DNA of 41,800 nucleotides from Candidatus Peregrinibacteria bacterium (GTDB lineage: Bacteria; Patescibacteriota; Gracilibacteria; Peribacterales; Peribacteraceae), in contig JACOTD010000091.1 of the NCBI GenBank assembly GCA_016178535.1, positions 1-41,800 of the forward strand, in the 5' to 3' direction. The translations under genes were made by a program, and so were the position numbers. Of the stretch, positions 1 to 7,849 are shown piece by piece (positions within the stretch are counted from its first letter, which is position 1; every line of letters begins with the position of its first letter). Below the pieces are notes generated by a model that was given only the letters and a program-made list of their open reading frames with translations, did not search any database and was not told the origin of the DNA.

Positions 1-141
1 ATGCAGATCGGCTCCTCACTCATGCGCGCCCGACACCTTGCCCTGCTGCCCACGATGCTCAGGCCCGTCACGCGCGAGGAAATTGCTCACTCCTTGCAAG
101 AAGTCGCGAAGAGTCTGCGAAGCGACATCGTGGAGGAATGA
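1..141 (+). CDS. Probable 3' end of a truncated CDS (...MQIGSSLMRARHLALLPTMLRPVTREEIAHSLQEVAKSLRSDIVEE*)
   Basis: Open in frame 1 from the window edge to TGA at 139-141; helical C-terminus; true start lies outside or at the edge. Confidence 0.4.
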   Translation: MQIGSSLMRARHLALLPTMLRPVTREEIAHSLQEVAKSLRSDIVEE

Positions 142-197
142 GACATTCAACACGCGGCGGAGATGCGCGAATGATGCACGATTCCGCGCTTCCCTCT

Positions 198-722
198 CTA
201 CCTCGACACGCTGATCGTGATGCCGTTCTCTGCCCTGTGCGCGCTGACAGTAACCCGAGAAGTGGTCGTATCTTTTGAGATCAGGTAGCCGGTGAAGCCG
301 GAGCTCGAGAGCTGCTGCGGATCGGTGGGAATGCTCACGAGATAGGTGCCGGAGAGCACGCCGAGGCTGACGCAGGCGGGCATATACACGCCTGTCTTGC
401 AGATTGGCGTGACCGTTGTCGTGATTGTCGAGGGGATGCCGCTCTTGTCGATTGCGTACTGGTACACGCCGTTGATGATCGCGTGGATGTTCGATTGGCG
501 CTGGGCATTGCGGGAGCCGGCGAGCTGCCTGGTCGGGTTGATGGCTACGATCACGACCGATGCGAGAATAGCGATGATACCGATGACGAGCAGGAGCTCG
601 ATGAGGGTGAATCCCGCATGGACGGCGAAGACGTGGAAAATGTGTCGCCCGAAGCCCGCGGGGATCGCGTCGGCTTTCCTCGAACGGTTCGACCGGCGTG
701 TTTCAATCAGAGAAAACAGCAT
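198..722 (-). CDS. Type IV prepilin / pseudopilin-like protein
   Basis: N-terminal methylation motif GFTLIELLLVIGIIAILASVVIVAINP followed by a small globular domain. Confidence 0.85.
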   Translation of the reverse strand: MLFSLIETRRSNRSRKADAIPAGFGRHIFHVFAVHAGFTLIELLLVIGIIAILASVVIVAINPTRQLAGSRNAQRQSNIHAIINGVYQYAIDKSGIPSTITTTVTPICKTGVYMPACVSLGVLSGTYLVSIPTDPQQLSSSGFTGYLISKDTTTSRVTVSAHRAENGITISVSR

Positions 723-1010
723 GGGAAATGGCGAGGGCGCGCTACGGCATCTTACAGTATGAGAATTCCGCGGATGTGGGAAGAAGTTACCATTGACTTC
801 GCCCGCAGCAGATGATCCTGCACACGTGATCCGGAGGTTTTGCCATGCGGAAGAAGATCATCGCTCAGAAGCTGCAGGCGGAATTTTTCGCTAACCTCCT
901 TTCCATTGATGGCCTGCCATCCGTGGCAACGCGGGGTAGTGGACAGAAAAATTTCCACAGATTCCCAGTGCTACGGTGGGCATCCTTCGTCGTAGACATG
1001 AGAAAGGATG

Positions 1011-1053
1011 GCTTGCCGGCCGTAGTCAGCCGAGGCTGACGAAGGCTGGAGCC
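1011..1053 (+). repeat. C-type hairpin repeat TGGCTTGCCGGCCGTAG-TCAGCCGAGGCTGA-CGAAGGCTGG
   Basis: Matches the copy on the minus strand at about 15391-15438 in both flanking boxes (TGGCYTGCCGRCCGTAG ... CGAAGGYTGG); internal stem GTCAGCC/GGCTGAC. Confidence 0.7.
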
Positions 1054-1121
1054 GCCCTCGGGAATTGAACCCGAGACCCTCTCCTTACCATGGAGATGCT
1101 CTGCCTCTGAGCTAGGGCGGC
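1047..1121 (-). tRNA. tRNA-Thr (anticodon GGT), CCA present in DNA
   Basis: Reverse complement folds as GCCGCCC acceptor / GCTC..GAGC D-arm / TCTCC-ATGGTAA-GGAGA anticodon arm / TCGGG-TTCAATT-CCCGA T-arm / GGGCGGC-T-CCA. Confidence 0.93.
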
Positions 1122-1200
1122 ACACAATGCACAATGGACGACCGTCGATATTGCGAGCCAATGGATTGTCGATTGTCGATTCACCATTGTCAATTTTCTG
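1122..1200. repeat. A-type heptamer-reiterated inverted repeat
   Basis: Left arm ACAATGC ACAATGG; right arm units GTCGATT GTCGATT CACCATT GTCAATT. Confidence 0.6.
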
Positions 1201-1987
1201 ATTCATTCCTGCGTTGCCGTACCGGGAGTGTTTGCAGAAGCGCCAACAGACTCACTCCCCTGCGATACGGAGTGCGTCCTCCCCGCCGCAGCGCGCGGAG
1301 CAAGGGCCCCGCCTCTCCGCCGAAGATGGAACGCAACATGGCATTCAGAGGAGCAGCGGGCGTTGCGAGGTCTGTGCTCGCGGGCCCCCACGCCGCTCCA
1401 CGCCATCGGCTGACGGTGCGCAAGAAGCGCACGAGCGGATGCAGCCGGGAGTTGCAGTGGGAAATCAGGAGCTCTCGGACCGGGAGACCGCTCCACAGCG
1501 CACGGAACGTCGCGTCTTCGTAGCGTCGGAAGTGCTCGAAGCCGGCATCGTGCGGTCCCCAGAGCGAGGGATCGGCCGGAGCGATCGTCAGGAAGAACGC
1601 GCCCGGCTTCATCGAAGCGATGAGGTTCTCGATGAAGAGACGATCATGCTCCACGTGTTCCAACACATCCTGCAGCAAGACCAGGTCTGCCTTTTCCATC
1701 ATCCCCCTCACATCGTCCGGCGCGTTCCCCTGGATGAAGCGCAGCTCGGGAAAGCGCGTCTTCGCAAAGGTGATCGCGTCGGCGGAGGGATCGACGCCGA
1801 TGCACGAATAGCGCTGCGAGAGGAAATGCGTCATGCCGCCCGTGCCGCATCCCACATCGACAATGAGCGTTCGTTTGGATGCGGGAAGGATCTCCCCGAT
1901 CAACGCCGCGACGATGGCGCGCCTCCCAAGGAACCACCAGTGCTTCTCTTCGATCTCCGCGTGCACGGAGAATTGAGCGAACTGCAT
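1190..1987 (-). CDS. Class I SAM-dependent methyltransferase
   Basis: LIVDVGCGTGGMTHFLSQRYSCIGVDPS motif I; ATG at 1985-1987 gives MQFAQFSVHAEIEEKHWWFLGRR. Confidence 0.8.
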   Translation of the reverse strand: MQFAQFSVHAEIEEKHWWFLGRRAIVAALIGEILPASKRTLIVDVGCGTGGMTHFLSQRYSCIGVDPSADAITFAKTRFPELRFIQGNAPDDVRGMMEKADLVLLQDVLEHVEHDRLFIENLIASMKPGAFFLTIAPADPSLWGPHDAGFEHFRRYEDATFRALWSGLPVRELLISHCNSRLHPLVRFLRTVSRWRGAAWGPASTDLATPAAPLNAMLRSIFGGEAGPLLRALRRGGRTPYRRGVSLLALLQTLPVRQRRNESEN

Positions 1988-2100
1988 CGTGTGGATGATA
2001 CCAGAAGCACAGGGCGGAGAGGATCGCAGAAAAAAACCAAGCACCAAAACCCAAATCCCCCTTCGATTCTGCTCAGGGCAGGCAAACAATTCATCAATCA

Positions 2101-3177
2101 TCAAGAAACGTTTGAAGATTCAAACCTGGTTTCTTTGTGAATTGTTTGATCACTGGTGTCGTGGCTGTTGGTTTTTTTCTGCGACAACACTTGTTCGAGT
2201 GTGCATGCTCGCTCAATCGCCTCCACAATCGATCCAGGTTCTCCCGCCGGACACAGTCTCACGAGCGGATGGTCCGCGAATCTCTCCCGAATCGCCGGGG
2301 AATCTTCCGTGAGCACCGGGACGCCGCACGCCACCGCATCGATCACTTTGTGCGGGATCACGCGCTTGGCCTTCGCAGTTGTGCCGAAGATTCCAAGACA
2401 CAAGTCCGCGCCGTGGATCATCGCCGGAAGTTCTTCGAGCGGGACGAAGGCATGCGCGGATACATTCTTGAGACCTGCATGCTCGACGAGAGCAGGAAGC
2501 TTTTTGGATCCGACCAGCGTGAAGTGCACGGGGGCGTTTCGATCTTGGAGAATCTTGGCGGCATCGAGAATGTGGTCGACGCCCTGGAGAGGGATGTGCG
2601 TTCCATAAAAGAAGACTTCGAATGAATTACGAATTACGAGTTGCGAATTGCGAATGTTGTGATTCTTCGGAGTAAAAAGATCCGCTCGTGTTTCGAGATA
2701 GATCACGCGGATGCGTCCGGGTTTCAGATGGAATCGTGTGAGGAAGAATTGACGGTGCGCTTGGGTATCGATGAAGACCTCATCGGCGATCCGGCAGCTG
2801 ATCCAGTCGACGAGGAAGAGGAGCCAGGCGTACGGGTTCCACGGCGGGACGATCTTCCGGTCGGTCACATTCGTGTCGTGGAGGGAGAGAAACGCATCGA
2901 AGAGCAGACGTTTGCGGGGCGATCTCGTCAGCAGCCATGCGAGCGGCATGAGGAAGTGCCCGGGGAAGGGGACGAGCATGGCGTCTGTTCCGTTCTTCTG
3001 TTGCTTCCACTGACGTAAGAGGTCTCTGTACTTGGGCAGAAATCCACTCGCATTCGTGTGACATTCGAAGATCGCGCATCCCTCGCGCTCCAATTGCGCG
3101 CACACGCTGCGGTGGCGGGGCGATGCCTGGTCGTGATAGCCGAATGCCAAGATTTTCCGTAAGTGGTCGTTGTTCAT
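2101..3177 (-). CDS. GT4-like glycosyltransferase
   Basis: C-domain FYGTHIPLQGVDHILDAAKIL and VIDAVACGVPVLTEDSPAIRE; start MNNDHLRKILAFGYHDQ. Confidence 0.75.
   Translation of the reverse strand: MNNDHLRKILAFGYHDQASPRHRSVCAQLEREGCAIFECHTNASGFLPKYRDLLRQWKQQKNGTDAMLVPFPGHFLMPLAWLLTRSPRKRLLFDAFLSLHDTNVTDRKIVPPWNPYAWLLFLVDWISCRIADEVFIDTQAHRQFFLTRFHLKPGRIRVIYLETRADLFTPKNHNIRNSQLVIRNSFEVFFYGTHIPLQGVDHILDAAKILQDRNAPVHFTLVGSKKLPALVEHAGLKNVSAHAFVPLEELPAMIHGADLCLGIFGTTAKAKRVIPHKVIDAVACGVPVLTEDSPAIRERFADHPLVRLCPAGEPGSIVEAIERACTLEQVLSQKKTNSHDTSDQTIHKETRFESSNVS
2622..2656. repeat. A-type heptamer repeat inside the GT CDS (5 units)
   Basis: ATGAATT ACGAATT ACGAGTT GCGAATT GCGAATG; encodes NIRNSQLVIRNSF in the minus-strand CDS. 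Confidence 0.75.
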
Positions 3178-3196
3178 TGTCCGAATTGTATCGCAG

Positions 3197-3272
3197 ATTC
3201 GTTGCTCGTTCCCTCGTTTCTCGTTTTTTAGCGCACTATCGAGCAACGAGCGAACAAGCTAACGAGCAACAA
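3197..3272. repeat. A-type inverted repeat between divergent genes
   Basis: Arms GTTGCTCGTTCCCTCGTTTCTCG and CGAGCAACGAGCGAACAAGCTAACGAGCAAC. Confidence 0.6.
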
Positions 3273-3292
3273 TATTCCGCTATGCTACCGCA

Positions 3293-4447
3293 ATGCACAT
3301 CACGTACGTCGCCCACACCCGCTTCCCCACCGAGAAAGCCCACGGGTTCCAGATCGCGAGTATCTGCGGCGCGCTGGCTCACCTCGGCCATTCAGTTATT
3401 CTCCTCACACCACGCATCGCGAATGCCATCACGCAGGATGCCTTCGAGTACTACGGGCTCGAGCAAAACTTCGCCGTTTCGCAACTCCCGAGTTTCGATG
3501 CGCTCTCATCGTCGCTCGTGCCCGGCTCGCTCGCATTCCTCGTCAGCATGATGTCGTATCGGAAGAAACTGCGGGAATATCTCGCGCGTCATGCAACGGA
3601 TCTCTTCTACACGCGCTCGCCCTCCATCCTTCCGCCGCTCCTCGCGAGCGGAATTCCGGCGATCCTCGAGCTGCATACGCTTCCGCGGATGTTCCGGCGA
3701 CACTTCGTTGCGCTCTGCAATCGCTGTCTGCGCATCGTCTGCCTCACGTCCCCCATGCGGGACGCTCTCGTCTCGTGGGGGGTCGACCCTTCGACGATGA
3801 TTGTTGAGGCCGATGCCGTGGATCTCTCGCGCTTCGAACATCTTCCTTCGATGGATGAGGCGAAGGAGGAATGGGATCTTCCATGCGATGTTCCCATCAT
3901 CGGTTACGTCGGATCCCTCATGACGCAGGAGAAAATTGAGAAGGGTGTTTCCGAACTCATCGATGCTTGTGCGATTCTTCATGACCGAGATCGACGGTTC
4001 CGCCTCTGGATCGTCGGCGGACAGAGTTCGGCGATTGATCGATTGAAACAGCATGCGGTCACGCAAGGCCTCGAACATTGCGCGCGCTTCGAAGGATCGA
4101 TTTCTGCAACGCGCGTTCCCTCAGCTCTCGTCGCCTGCGACATCTGCGTCTATCCTGCGCCGAAATCCTCGCATCCGTACTTCCAGCGCGACACGTCTCC
4201 GCTCAAGATGTTCGAATATCTGGCGGCAAGGCGCCCCATTGTCTGCGCCGATCTCCCGCCCATCCGCGACATCGTCGACGAGGACATCGTCCGGTTCTGC
4301 CGCCCCGGCGATCCACAATCACTCGCCCACGCGATCATCGACGTCCTCGATCATCCGTCCGAAGCTTCCATGCGAGCCCAATCCGGTTGGGAAGTGGTCC
4401 AGCACCACTCGTGGGAGGAGAGGATGGGGAGGATTTTGGATCGCTAG
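3293..4447 (+). CDS. GT4 family glycosyltransferase
   Basis: Start MHITYVAHTRFPTEKAHGFQ; VPIIGYVGSLMTQEKIEKGVSELIDA; SPLKMFEYLAARRPIVCADLPPIRDIV. Confidence 0.85.
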   Translation: MHITYVAHTRFPTEKAHGFQIASICGALAHLGHSVILLTPRIANAITQDAFEYYGLEQNFAVSQLPSFDALSSSLVPGSLAFLVSMMSYRKKLREYLARHATDLFYTRSPSILPPLLASGIPAILELHTLPRMFRRHFVALCNRCLRIVCLTSPMRDALVSWGVDPSTMIVEADAVDLSRFEHLPSMDEAKEEWDLPCDVPIIGYVGSLMTQEKIEKGVSELIDACAILHDRDRRFRLWIVGGQSSAIDRLKQHAVTQGLEHCARFEGSISATRVPSALVACDICVYPAPKSSHPYFQRDTSPLKMFEYLAARRPIVCADLPPIRDIVDEDIVRFCRPGDPQSLAHAIIDVLDHPSEASMRAQSGWEVVQHHSWEERMGRILDR

Positions 4448-4469
4448 AACTTTCCGTCGACGCCTGCGT

Positions 4470-4673
4470 TTTCAGTTGGTTACAGTTTGTAACCACCTCG
4501 CTTCCTTCGCTCCTGAGACGGCTTTTGAGAACTTTCCAGTACTTCCGTGGGTCAATGCTTTCGGTCAATGCCCCGACCACGTCCACGACCGAGAAGTACC
4601 GCTTCTGTGCATCGCCGTCCCAGTGGCGGCGAATCTGCCTGTCGGCGAAGATGGCGAGATGGTTGTCGGTCAT
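4470..4673 (-). pseudogene. Truncated Bro-N / phage-antirepressor-like fragment
   Basis: MTDNHLAIFADRQIRRHWDGDAQKRYFSVVDVVGALTESIDPRKYWKVLKSRLRSEGSEVVTNCNQLK resembles Bro-N N-termini; similarity stops near 4470 and the ORF then runs antisense into the GT gene. Confidence 0.65.
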
Positions 4674-4712
4674 ACGAAGGAGGACACTATAGCAAGGTGA
4701 TGCTCATTCGTC

Positions 4713-5153
4713 ATGCATAACTCTGCGTTCTGCTATCCTTTGATCGATATGGAAGAATTGCAGTCGATCGCCAAGGGCTCTGTCGTCTACGCCCTCTTCT
4801 TCCCCGCCGACCTGTTGGTGAAGGACGTGCAGTTCCTCACGCAATCGAGCGATGACTTCCAAGTCGGGCTCATGGAGCGTCCGAAGGACTATGAGGTGAA
4901 AGCGCATCAGCATCCTCCAGTCGAGCGGAAGCTCACGAGCACAAGCGAGTTCCTGTACATCGAGAAAGGCAAAGTCGAAGTCACGGTCTTCGACGAAGAA
5001 TGGAAAGAACTGGGACGTTCCATCCTCGAGTCCCGATGCTTCCTCCTCTTCCTCCGGGGCGGTCACGCATTGAAGATGCTCGAGCCAACGCGGATGATCG
5101 AGGTGAAGCAGGGGCCGTATGAGGGGGAGGGGAAAGTGTTCAGGAGTTCGTGA
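4713..5153 (+). CDS. Small cupin-like protein
   Basis: KAHQHPPVERKLTSTSEFLYIEKGKVEVTVFD...FLRGGHALKML cupin-type motif; located next to the aminotransferase. Confidence 0.6.
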   Translation: MHNSAFCYPLIDMEELQSIAKGSVVYALFFPADLLVKDVQFLTQSSDDFQVGLMERPKDYEVKAHQHPPVERKLTSTSEFLYIEKGKVEVTVFDEEWKELGRSILESRCFLLFLRGGHALKMLEPTRMIEVKQGPYEGEGKVFRSS

Positions 5154-5172
5154 TGAAAAGGTTTCTCCTTAT

Positions 5173-5615
5173 GGAATACAAAGAAGACGAGGAAGACAAC
5201 GAATACAAGGAGCGGTAGAGTGTCTCCATGCCCCAGAGACCCTACGAGAAGCTCATTGTCTGGCAAGAAGCATTCAAATTAACTTTGTGGGTGTACCAGA
5301 TTACGAAGAAGTTTCCTGCAGATGAACGTTTCGGGGTGATAAGCCAGATGCGACGGTCTGCTTCGAGCGTGCCGATGAATATCGCCGAAGGCAATGTGAA
5401 GAGGTCCGCCCGAGAGAAAGCACATTTTTTGGAGACAGCCCTTGCCTCTCTTGAAGAACTGCACTGTCAGTTCAGGATTGCCTTGGGTTTGTCCTATGTT
5501 ACGCAGCAAGAGTTCGATGAAGCTGATGGGAGAATTCACCGCATCAGTTATCTGTTGAACAAACTTCGTTCCTCCATTCTCTGAATCGTTGTCCTCTTTG
5601 TACTCCTCGTATTCC
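5173..5615. mobile_element. Putative small element: four-helix-bundle gene bounded by 30-bp imperfect terminal inverted repeats
   Basis: 5173-5202 GGAATACAAAGAAGACGAGGAAGACAACGA versus reverse complement of 5586-5615 GGAATACGAGGAGTACAAAGAGGACAACGA, 23/30 identical. Confidence 0.5.
5228..5584 (+). CDS. Four-helix-bundle protein (S23 / 23S rRNA intervening-sequence protein family)
   Basis: YEKLIVWQEAFKLTLWVYQITKKFPADERFGVISQMRRSASSVPMNIAEGNVKRSAREKAHFLETALASLEEL is characteristic of the family. Confidence 0.92.
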   Translation: MPQRPYEKLIVWQEAFKLTLWVYQITKKFPADERFGVISQMRRSASSVPMNIAEGNVKRSAREKAHFLETALASLEELHCQFRIALGLSYVTQQEFDEADGRIHRISYLLNKLRSSIL

Positions 5616-5631
5616 TCGTCCTCTCCCCCTA

Positions 5632-6744
5632 ATGCGCATTCCCGTCAACGAACCCGTCATCACCGCAGCGGCCAAGACATACGTGAACGAAGCACTCGAG
5701 ACGGGCTGGATCTCGTCGTCGGGGCCGTTCATTGGAAAGTTTGAGGAAGAGTTTGCCAAGTTCCTTGGCGTCAAACATGCCATGACCGCATCGAGCGGGA
5801 CGACGGCCTTGCATTTGGCGCTCCTCGCACTGGGAATCAAGGAAGGAGACGACGTGATCGTCCCGGCGTTCACCATGATCGCGAGCGTGGATGCCATCCT
5901 CTACACGGGTGCCTCTCCCCTATTTGTCGACGCCGAGCCGGAGACCTTCAACATCGATGTCACGAAGATCGAAGCGCAAATCACGCAGCGGACGAAGGCG
6001 ATCATGCCGGTGCACTTGTACGGCCACAGTGCGGACATGGATCCGATCCTTGCGCTTGCCAAGAAGCACAAGATTGCGGTGGTCGAGGACGCCGCCGAAG
6101 CCCACGGCGCGCTCTACAAACGTCGAAAATGCGGCGCGATGGGGACGATCAACTGCTTCAGCTTCTACGGGAACAAGATCGTCACGACGGGAGAGGGTGG
6201 AATGGTTGTCACCGATGACGATGCGCTCGCCAAGCGTGTGCGTACGCTCAAAGATCTGGCGCATGCGCCCGGCCGCAGATTCTGGCACGAAGAAGTCGGC
6301 TACAACTATCGCATGACGAACCTCCAGGCGGCGTGCGGGCTCGGGCAGCTCGAGCACGTTCACGATTTCCTCGAGACGAAGGAGTGGATGGCGCAGGCGT
6401 ACGCGAAGGGTCTCGGAGGAATTCGCGGTCTGCGTCTACCCATCACCAAGGCTTACGCGGAGAATGTCCACTGGATGTATGCCGTGGTGGTCGAGGATGG
6501 TTGCACGCTCTCGCGCGATGAACTTTGCAAGCGATTGGCGGAGCACGGCATCGATTCGCGGCCGTTCTTCTTCTCCGCGCCCTCCATGCCGTTCCTCTCG
6601 CACTTCGCGCAGGGGGAATCCTTCCCTGTCGCGGAAGATCTCTCGCGGCGCGGGTTCTACCTCCCTTCTGGTCTCGCGCTCACGCAAGATCAACTCGATG
6701 CCGTCTGCAGGGCCGTTCATTCCATCCTCGACGATGCCGCATGA
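5632..6744 (+). CDS. DegT/DnrJ/EryC1/StrS family aminotransferase
   Basis: MRIPVNEPVITAAAKTYVNEALETGWISSSGPFIGKFEEEFAKFLGVKHAMTASSGTTALHLAL; FSFYGNKIVTTGEGGMVVTDD PLP-lysine region. Confidence 0.93.
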   Translation: MRIPVNEPVITAAAKTYVNEALETGWISSSGPFIGKFEEEFAKFLGVKHAMTASSGTTALHLALLALGIKEGDDVIVPAFTMIASVDAILYTGASPLFVDAEPETFNIDVTKIEAQITQRTKAIMPVHLYGHSADMDPILALAKKHKIAVVEDAAEAHGALYKRRKCGAMGTINCFSFYGNKIVTTGEGGMVVTDDDALAKRVRTLKDLAHAPGRRFWHEEVGYNYRMTNLQAACGLGQLEHVHDFLETKEWMAQAYAKGLGGIRGLRLPITKAYAENVHWMYAVVVEDGCTLSRDELCKRLAEHGIDSRPFFFSAPSMPFLSHFAQGESFPVAEDLSRRGFYLPSGLALTQDQLDAVCRAVHSILDDAA

Positions 6745-7516
6745 AATCCGCCTCGTCTCGGTGATCCTCCCCACCTACGACGAGCGGGAGAATATCGTCC
6801 CTCTCCTCGAGGCGATTCATCGCGAGATCCGTTTTCCGCATGAGATCATCGTCGTGGATGACAATTCTCCGGACGGGACTTCGAAGGCCGTCTCGGACTT
6901 CATCCGCGATCATCACGCCTCCTTCGTCCGGCTCGAGACGCGACTCTCCGATCGCGGCCTCACCAAGAGCATCCGGCGGGGGATTGAATTTGCCAAGGGG
7001 GATACCGTCGTGTGGATGGACTGCGACTTCTCCATGCCGCCGGAGAAGATTCCCGAACTCCTCGCGAAGGTCGAGCAGGGGATCGCGATCGCGGTCGGCT
7101 CGCGCTTCGTGGCCGGCGGCAGCACCAAAGACTTCGATGCCGGGGGAGGCAAGCGGGAATCCGCCCTCGTCATCCTCCTCAGCCGGTTCCTCAACTGGCT
7201 CACGCGCATGACCCTCATTCCGAGCTTCCACGATTACACGAGCGGCTTCATCGCCGTACGGCGAGAAGTCCTCGATGCCGTTCCTCTGCGAGGGGATTAC
7301 GGCGAGTACTTCATGGACCTCATGGTCCGCGCAATTCTCCAGGGGTTCTCCTTCGTCGAGATCCCCTACACGTGCGTGCCGCGGCGGGCGGGAGAGACCA
7401 AGACCGGAGGGAGTCTGCGGATGATCGTGCGCCGAGGGATCAAGTACCTCTCGGTGCTTGGGCGACTGTGGATGCTCAAGCTTGGAATGTTGTGTTGGAG
7501 AGGGAAGGGGAGGTGA
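6734..7516 (+). CDS. GT2 family (DPM1-like polyprenyl-phosphate) glycosyltransferase
   Basis: ATG at 6734 overlaps the previous gene; VSVILPTYDERENIVPLLEAIHREIRFPHEIIVVDDNSPDGT; VVWMDCDFSMPPEKIPEL. Confidence 0.9.
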   Translation: MPHEIRLVSVILPTYDERENIVPLLEAIHREIRFPHEIIVVDDNSPDGTSKAVSDFIRDHHASFVRLETRLSDRGLTKSIRRGIEFAKGDTVVWMDCDFSMPPEKIPELLAKVEQGIAIAVGSRFVAGGSTKDFDAGGGKRESALVILLSRFLNWLTRMTLIPSFHDYTSGFIAVRREVLDAVPLRGDYGEYFMDLMVRAILQGFSFVEIPYTCVPRRAGETKTGGSLRMIVRRGIKYLSVLGRLWMLKLGMLCWRGKGR

Positions 7517-7580
7517 GGTCATGGGGGATTGCAGCTGGCGTTTCTGTTTTTGTTGTTGTTTTGTATTGACCTCACCCCTC

Positions 7581-7658
7581 ACCCCTCTCCTGATCTTCGG
7601 TTTTCCTTTTCATCAGAACATCTGAACATCTCCCTCGTCCGAAGGACAGGAGAGGGGA
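7581..7658. repeat. Hairpin repeat with CCCCTCTCCTG..CTTCGG / CCGAAGGACAGGAGAGGGG arms
   Basis: Outer arms 7581-7600 and 7639-7658 complementary at 17/20 positions. Confidence 0.6.
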
Positions 7659-7664
7659 ATGTAT

Positions 7665-7691
7665 GTTTTTTGTTTGATGGAAACAAAAAAC
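7665..7691. terminator. Hairpin in convergent intergenic region
   Basis: Perfect 11-bp stem GTTTTTTGTTT / AAACAAAAAAC with 5-nt loop between convergent CDSs. Confidence 0.4.
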
Positions 7692-7849
7692 AAACAACCA
7701 AAGCAACGCATCACTCCCGTATCAACTTCTCATACCACTTCGCGTTCGAAACGTTAGGAATGTCCTGAGATCATTGAGGGTAATTCTTCGCTATGGGGAA
7801 CGCTTCGCGGCATTCGATGGAGGTTATCATTCGATGGGATTTCCTATTT

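Noticed and set aside
4470-4673. Prophage
   Set aside because: Only a Bro-N fragment; no structural, integrase or replication genes nearby.
5173-5615. Diversity-generating retroelement, because of the Avd-like four-helix-bundle protein
   Set aside because: No reverse transcriptase ORF and no TR/VR pair with adenine-biased differences were seen.
7529-7768. 79-aa ORF MQLAFLFLLLFCIDLTPHPSP...
   Set aside because: Composed of repeat/hairpin DNA in an intergenic gap; no protein-like features.
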